A stretch of DNA of 64,000 bases, from NCBI GenBank assembly GCA_030267565.1, contig BRXU01000013.1:62001-126000 (forward strand). Direction: 5' to 3'. Both the position numbers and the translations under genes were made by a program. Of this stretch, positions 60,601-64,000 are shown piece after piece. The first letter of the stretch is position 1. Each line of letters opens with the position of its first letter. The notes under the pieces were generated by a model that was not told the origin of the DNA, made no database searches, and saw only the letters and a program-made list of their open reading frames with translations. Source of the stretch: Pleodorina starrii. Its lineage: Eukaryota; Chlorophyta; Chlorophyceae; Chlamydomonadales; Volvocaceae.

Positions 60601-63600
60601 TGCCGTCGCCGCAAACGCCGGCGGCCTGGGCTCCTACGCCGCGACGCTGGCGGCGGCGGGGCCGTCGGCCCCCAACTCGCACCCCCACGCCGCCGCCGCC
60701 GCGCTCAACCACGCAGCGATCAACGGGCTGATGCAGGGAGCAGACCGCAGCTGCGCGGCGGCGGTGGCGGTGGCAGGCGGCAGGCCGCACGCGGCGCCGT
60801 CGATGCCTGAGTACGGCGTTCTGCCGGCGGCGGGGCCGGGGGCGGGGTCAGCGGCGCTCGGGACGACGGGTGCGAGCGGGGGGTCGGCGGTGGTTGCAAG
60901 CACCTCGCAGCAGCAAGCGCCGCAACACCGTCGAGGCGCGCACCGGCGGGCCGCCACCGCCACCGACGTGGACGGTCTTGGTGGGAGCCACCTGGGAGGT
61001 GAGGACAAAAGCGGCACAAATGCGGTGATCGAATTCCGGCCCTGGCCCTGACCCCCTGCTCCCTCGGTTGACCGGCTCGTCCCCCAACCTTCCCGACCCC
61101 TTCGTTGCCGCCTCTGCCTCGGCCGCCTCCGCTTCGCAGCGGCCGCCGGGCGAGGTGGCAATCCTGCCGGGGCGACGCTGGCCGCAGGCGCTCCCGGCAC
61201 CCCGGTCGGCTCCACGCTGCCACCCGCCACTGCGCTGGCCCTGGCTTCGGAGCCAGGCCTGGTGGCGTGCGGGCCCCTGGTGATGGTGCGAAACACGATC
61301 GCGGCGGTTGCGGAGGGCGCGGAGGCGCTGGAGGAGACGCTGGGGCTGCTGGCGCCCAGGCCGCCGCTGGTAGCCAGCAAGGCGCCGTCGCAGCCGCAAA
61401 AGTAAGTCGCACCGGTGCCTGTAGACCTTGCATGCTGTGGGCCTCACCCCGACCTGTCCCTAGCCCTTAACTCGCTGCATGGGCCTCACTCCCGCAGGCG
61501 CTCTCCTGCAGCCGCTGCTTCTCCCGCTTCCGGGCCTCCTCCGCCTGCCCCTCCCTCTCCCGCCTTCCTAGCCCGCGCTACCGCCGAACTGCGCCACGCG
61601 GTGGGTCTGGCTGCGGAGCAGTGCCTCACCTCCTACCACCTGTCGCTGAGGGCCTCGCTGCTGCGTGGCTTGCTGGCGGCCTTCGACCCAGCCGGCACCA
61701 GGCCCCCCTCGCGCAAGGTAGGTGCGTCCACCCAGCTCCGCCCCCGGGGCCCGTCCCTCGCCCCCGTCCCTGCTTTGCGCTGCTGCAGCTCCCGCTGCCG
61801 CATGCAGCCCGTGTGGAAAGCAACTGAAGCGGGAGGCAGCCGGATGTGCCCTGACCTGCTGCTGCGTCCCTGCGCTGTAGCCCTACTGAAACGACTGAAG
61901 ATTACAAAGACATCGCCACAGGCTGAACGGCCGTCCACCCCATTTCCCACTCCCCCCTCTGCTCTACTCCCCTCTCTGCTCTCCCAGGCGCTGGAGGGGC
62001 TGCTGTCTGCGCTGCACGAGGAGCTGCTGGGTGTGTCGCGGGGTGTGAAGCAGGTGGCGGTGGCGGGCGCCATGGTGGGCACGGCCTGGGAGGCGGCGGT
62101 GCGCTGCGTGTGGGCGCTGGTGCTGCACCAGGCGGGGTTCAGACCCATCGTGGAGGAGGTGGGTGGCCAAGGGCAGGCTCGGGGGCTGGGGCAGGGCTGA
62201 GGGAGGGGCAGCGAGGTAGGAGCAAGGCAGCGGGGTGCGCCTACAGGGTGAGTAGCTGGGCGGGCGGGTGGGCGGGTGGCTGGATGGCTGGGTGAAGGCC
62301 CAGGCGCGTAACCAAGAAGTCCGCGTCTGCAAAGGGCGCCATCAAGTGCTGTGTAAGCACAGTCGGGCACTATCAAGCGCTCTGTTTAGCGCTGTTCGGG
62401 CGCTACCAGGTTCCCAACCCCGAAATGGTCCCTATCGCTGAACCCCGAATACAGGAGGCGGACGTCCTCCGGGAATTGCTCATCAGCCTGCAGGTGAGGG
62501 GTTTGGGTTTGGGGTTTGGGTTTGTGGAACGCCCGTGGGGTGGCCCAGCTGGACATTGAGGCGCCGGGTTGGTGGCATGGCGCCTGGTGTGTGTGGGGGG
62601 GGCGCGTGAGTCACCACCCTGGACTGGTGACGCTTAAGGAGTATTGGTTGGCTACCTGACGGGATGCTGCTGCGATGCCCGATGTGGGCCCGGGTCCGCG
62701 CTCGGGTTGATGGCCTGACACCACGTCCTGCTTGCTCGGGGAAGGATCCTGAGCCTGTGTGCATGACTGCAGGCTTGCTCGCCGGCGCGATGCCAGCGCG
62801 GCCTGGCGTGATGCTTCCTCCGCTCCTTTCTGGCACAAGCATCGACTCGGCAGAAATCCCCTTCACATTTCCAACGACGTCCCACTCTCTCTCTCTCTCC
62901 TGCTCCTGCTGATCTGCTTCCACCCCCACTCCCGCTCTTGACAGGACATGTTTGGGGAAGTGGTTTCAGAGCAGCTCGTCCAAAGGGACACGCCCGCCAC
63001 AAGGGCGGCGGCGGCGAAGCAGAAGAACGCAGCGGCCGCGAGCGGCACCACCGCAGGCGCCAACCGCGGCCTTGGTGGCAGCGGCGGCGGCGGCGAAGGT
63101 TCCTCCTCGTCCTCTTCGCTGCTGCCCGAGGTGCTGCTGAGCGCGGACTCTCGGGCTGCTGGCACTGCCTACCCCTCGGCACTGCTGCAGTGCGTTGCCG
63201 CCTCCACACAGGACCTCAAGGACATGTACACGGCGCAGGTGGAGAAAGAGGGGGAGGGGCTAAAAACAACAGATGAGACTGCAGCGGCGGAACGGGCCCC
63301 TTGCTTATGCTGGTGCACCATGGGTTGGGCCCGATAGCGGGTTCTCTGACTTGCTGTGCACGCCTTTGCGATTGGAAGCTAGCTGGGGCCCTTGCTGGGT
63401 CTGACTGAAGTGAGACAGGTAACATGTTGCGCACACAAACGTCCGCTCGGTGCTCGTACAAGATAAACCTCACCTCATTTTCTACTTTTGCTTCCCTTGC
63501 ATATGCCGCAACCCGGTGTTAATGTACGCGCGTAGATGAGCTGTCTGCAAAAGCTGGATGACACATACGCGGACGAAGGTGAGCCGCCCGCCTGTTCACC

Positions 63601-63812
63601 CGCCTGCCTGCCCGCCCGCCTGCCTGCCCGCCCGCCTGCCCGCCCGCCTCACTTCCTGCTTGCGTTGGTCGCACGGGCTCATTCTTCCGAGCATTTGGGC
63701 AGCGCGTGCCGTCCGGGTGCCGTAAGGGGTTGCGCTCCGCTGTGTGCGGCTCTTGTGCACTCCAGGCGCCGGTGGGCAAGAGATTGGGCCTCGACGCTGG
63801 GCAATGGATTGA
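51640..63812 (+). CDS. C2-domain protein, probable Munc13-like (MUN/MHD) family
   Basis: About 25 exons with consistent phases from the ATG at 51640 give about 1646 codons. Early exons: 51640-51748, 51921-52156, 52606-52863, 53118-53218, 53473-53572, 53909-53995, 54448-54734, 54941-55033, 55828-56076, 56355-56494, 56762-57021, 57372-57494, 57768-58079. Later ones: 58327-58502, 58740-59104, 59446-59723, 59955-60092, 60446-60998, 61140-61401, 61498-61717, 61988-62158, 62455-62493, 62945-63238, 63536-63578, 63766-63812. Residues about 215-425 form a C2 fold (GMLLVEVVGATGLKL, YAAVWLGDKSG, DDPESPIWTQQLP, RLTLMLRYVPE) lacking the usual first-loop Asp pair, so calcium binding is doubtful. Long helical segments follow, and residues about 1450-1525 resemble an MHD2 block. 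Such proteins work in vesicle tethering and exocytosis. The 55828 acceptor is weak; if unused the frame stops at 55037 and two genes result. An alternative last exon ends at 63997. Confidence 0.6.
55096..55121. repeat. GTAG tetranucleotide repeat in intron
   Basis: About six GTAG units lie in the intron between the C2 gene's 54941-55033 exon and its next exon. Confidence 0.85.
63583..63652. repeat. Degenerate CCCGCCTG repeat in intron
   Basis: Imperfect tandem CCCGCCTG/CCTGCCCG units occur directly after the donor at 63578 of the C2 gene. Their pyrimidine-rich strand is typical of intron filler in this window. Confidence 0.8.
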
Positions 63813-64000
63813 GCCTCGTAGGGACTGCAATGGCGGTCCTGCACTGACAAGAATACCGTTGGGAGCCGGGTGGCGGGAATCGGCACCCCATCTGCGCACC
63901 GTTAGCCCTGCGTTGCCTGCCTTTGCACCGTCCAGCTCCTACGCGCCAGCCAGGGACGCCGCCCGCCGCCAGGGCCTCCCGAATTCTCACTGACTAGAAG
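63813..64000 (+). other. 3' end or alternative last exon of the C2-domain gene
   Basis: If the acceptor at 63766 is skipped, a TCCAG acceptor at about 63935 gives an in-phase last exon (APTRQPGTPPAARASRILTD) ending at a TAG at 63995-63997. Otherwise this is 3' UTR. The window ends here. Confidence 0.4.

Overview
The window looks like nuclear DNA of a GC-rich green alga, most likely a volvocine or chlamydomonadalean chlorophyte. The evidence is as follows. Genes are dense and split into many short exons bounded by GTGAGT/GTGGGT-type donors and pyrimidine-CAG acceptors. Gln, Ala, Gly and Pro runs are frequent. Simple repeats such as CA, CTGG and CTCC fill introns. Plant-type families are present (B3 DNA-binding domain, plant ERD2-like protein, SAD2/importin-7). 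Candidate TGTAA poly(A) signals follow some stops. The species cannot be fixed from sequence alone. All gene models were built by eye from reading frame, splice signals and phase, without transcripts.

Layout: 0.8-2.5 kb (-) holds an unrecognised Gln/Pro-rich protein. 2.9-7.9 kb (+) holds an ankyrin-repeat/coiled-coil gene that is only partly resolved. 7.9-14.3 kb is gene-poor and repeat-rich. It contains a lower-GC stretch, an 81-bp inverted repeat enclosing a GC-rich 1.4 kb core, and the 3' remnant of a LINE-like retroelement. 14.3-20.5 kb (+) holds a nuclear-type protein with two RNase H1 N-terminal (viroplasmin-like) modules, five AT-hooks and what appears to be a degenerate RNase H fold. 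25.4-22.2 kb (-) is selenide, water dikinase (SelD). 25.9-29.8 kb (+) is an ERD2-like membrane protein with a 14 x 42 bp minisatellite in one intron. 40.4-31.9 kb (-) is an importin-7/8-like karyopherin in 20 exons. 42.2-44.9 kb (+) is a B3-domain protein. 50.6-45.2 kb (-) is an RNase H with three viroplasmin-like modules. 51.6-63.8 kb (+) is a large C2-domain protein, probably Munc13-like, in about 25 exons.

Three pairs are divergent and share an upstream region: SelD/ERD2-like, importin/B3 and RNase H/C2. Three pairs converge. There is no operon logic. The most notable relation inside the window is that the 14.3-20.5 kb and 45.2-50.6 kb genes appear to be diverged relatives. Both combine viroplasmin modules, AT-hook(s) and an RNase H-type fold, but only the second keeps all four catalytic acidic residues.
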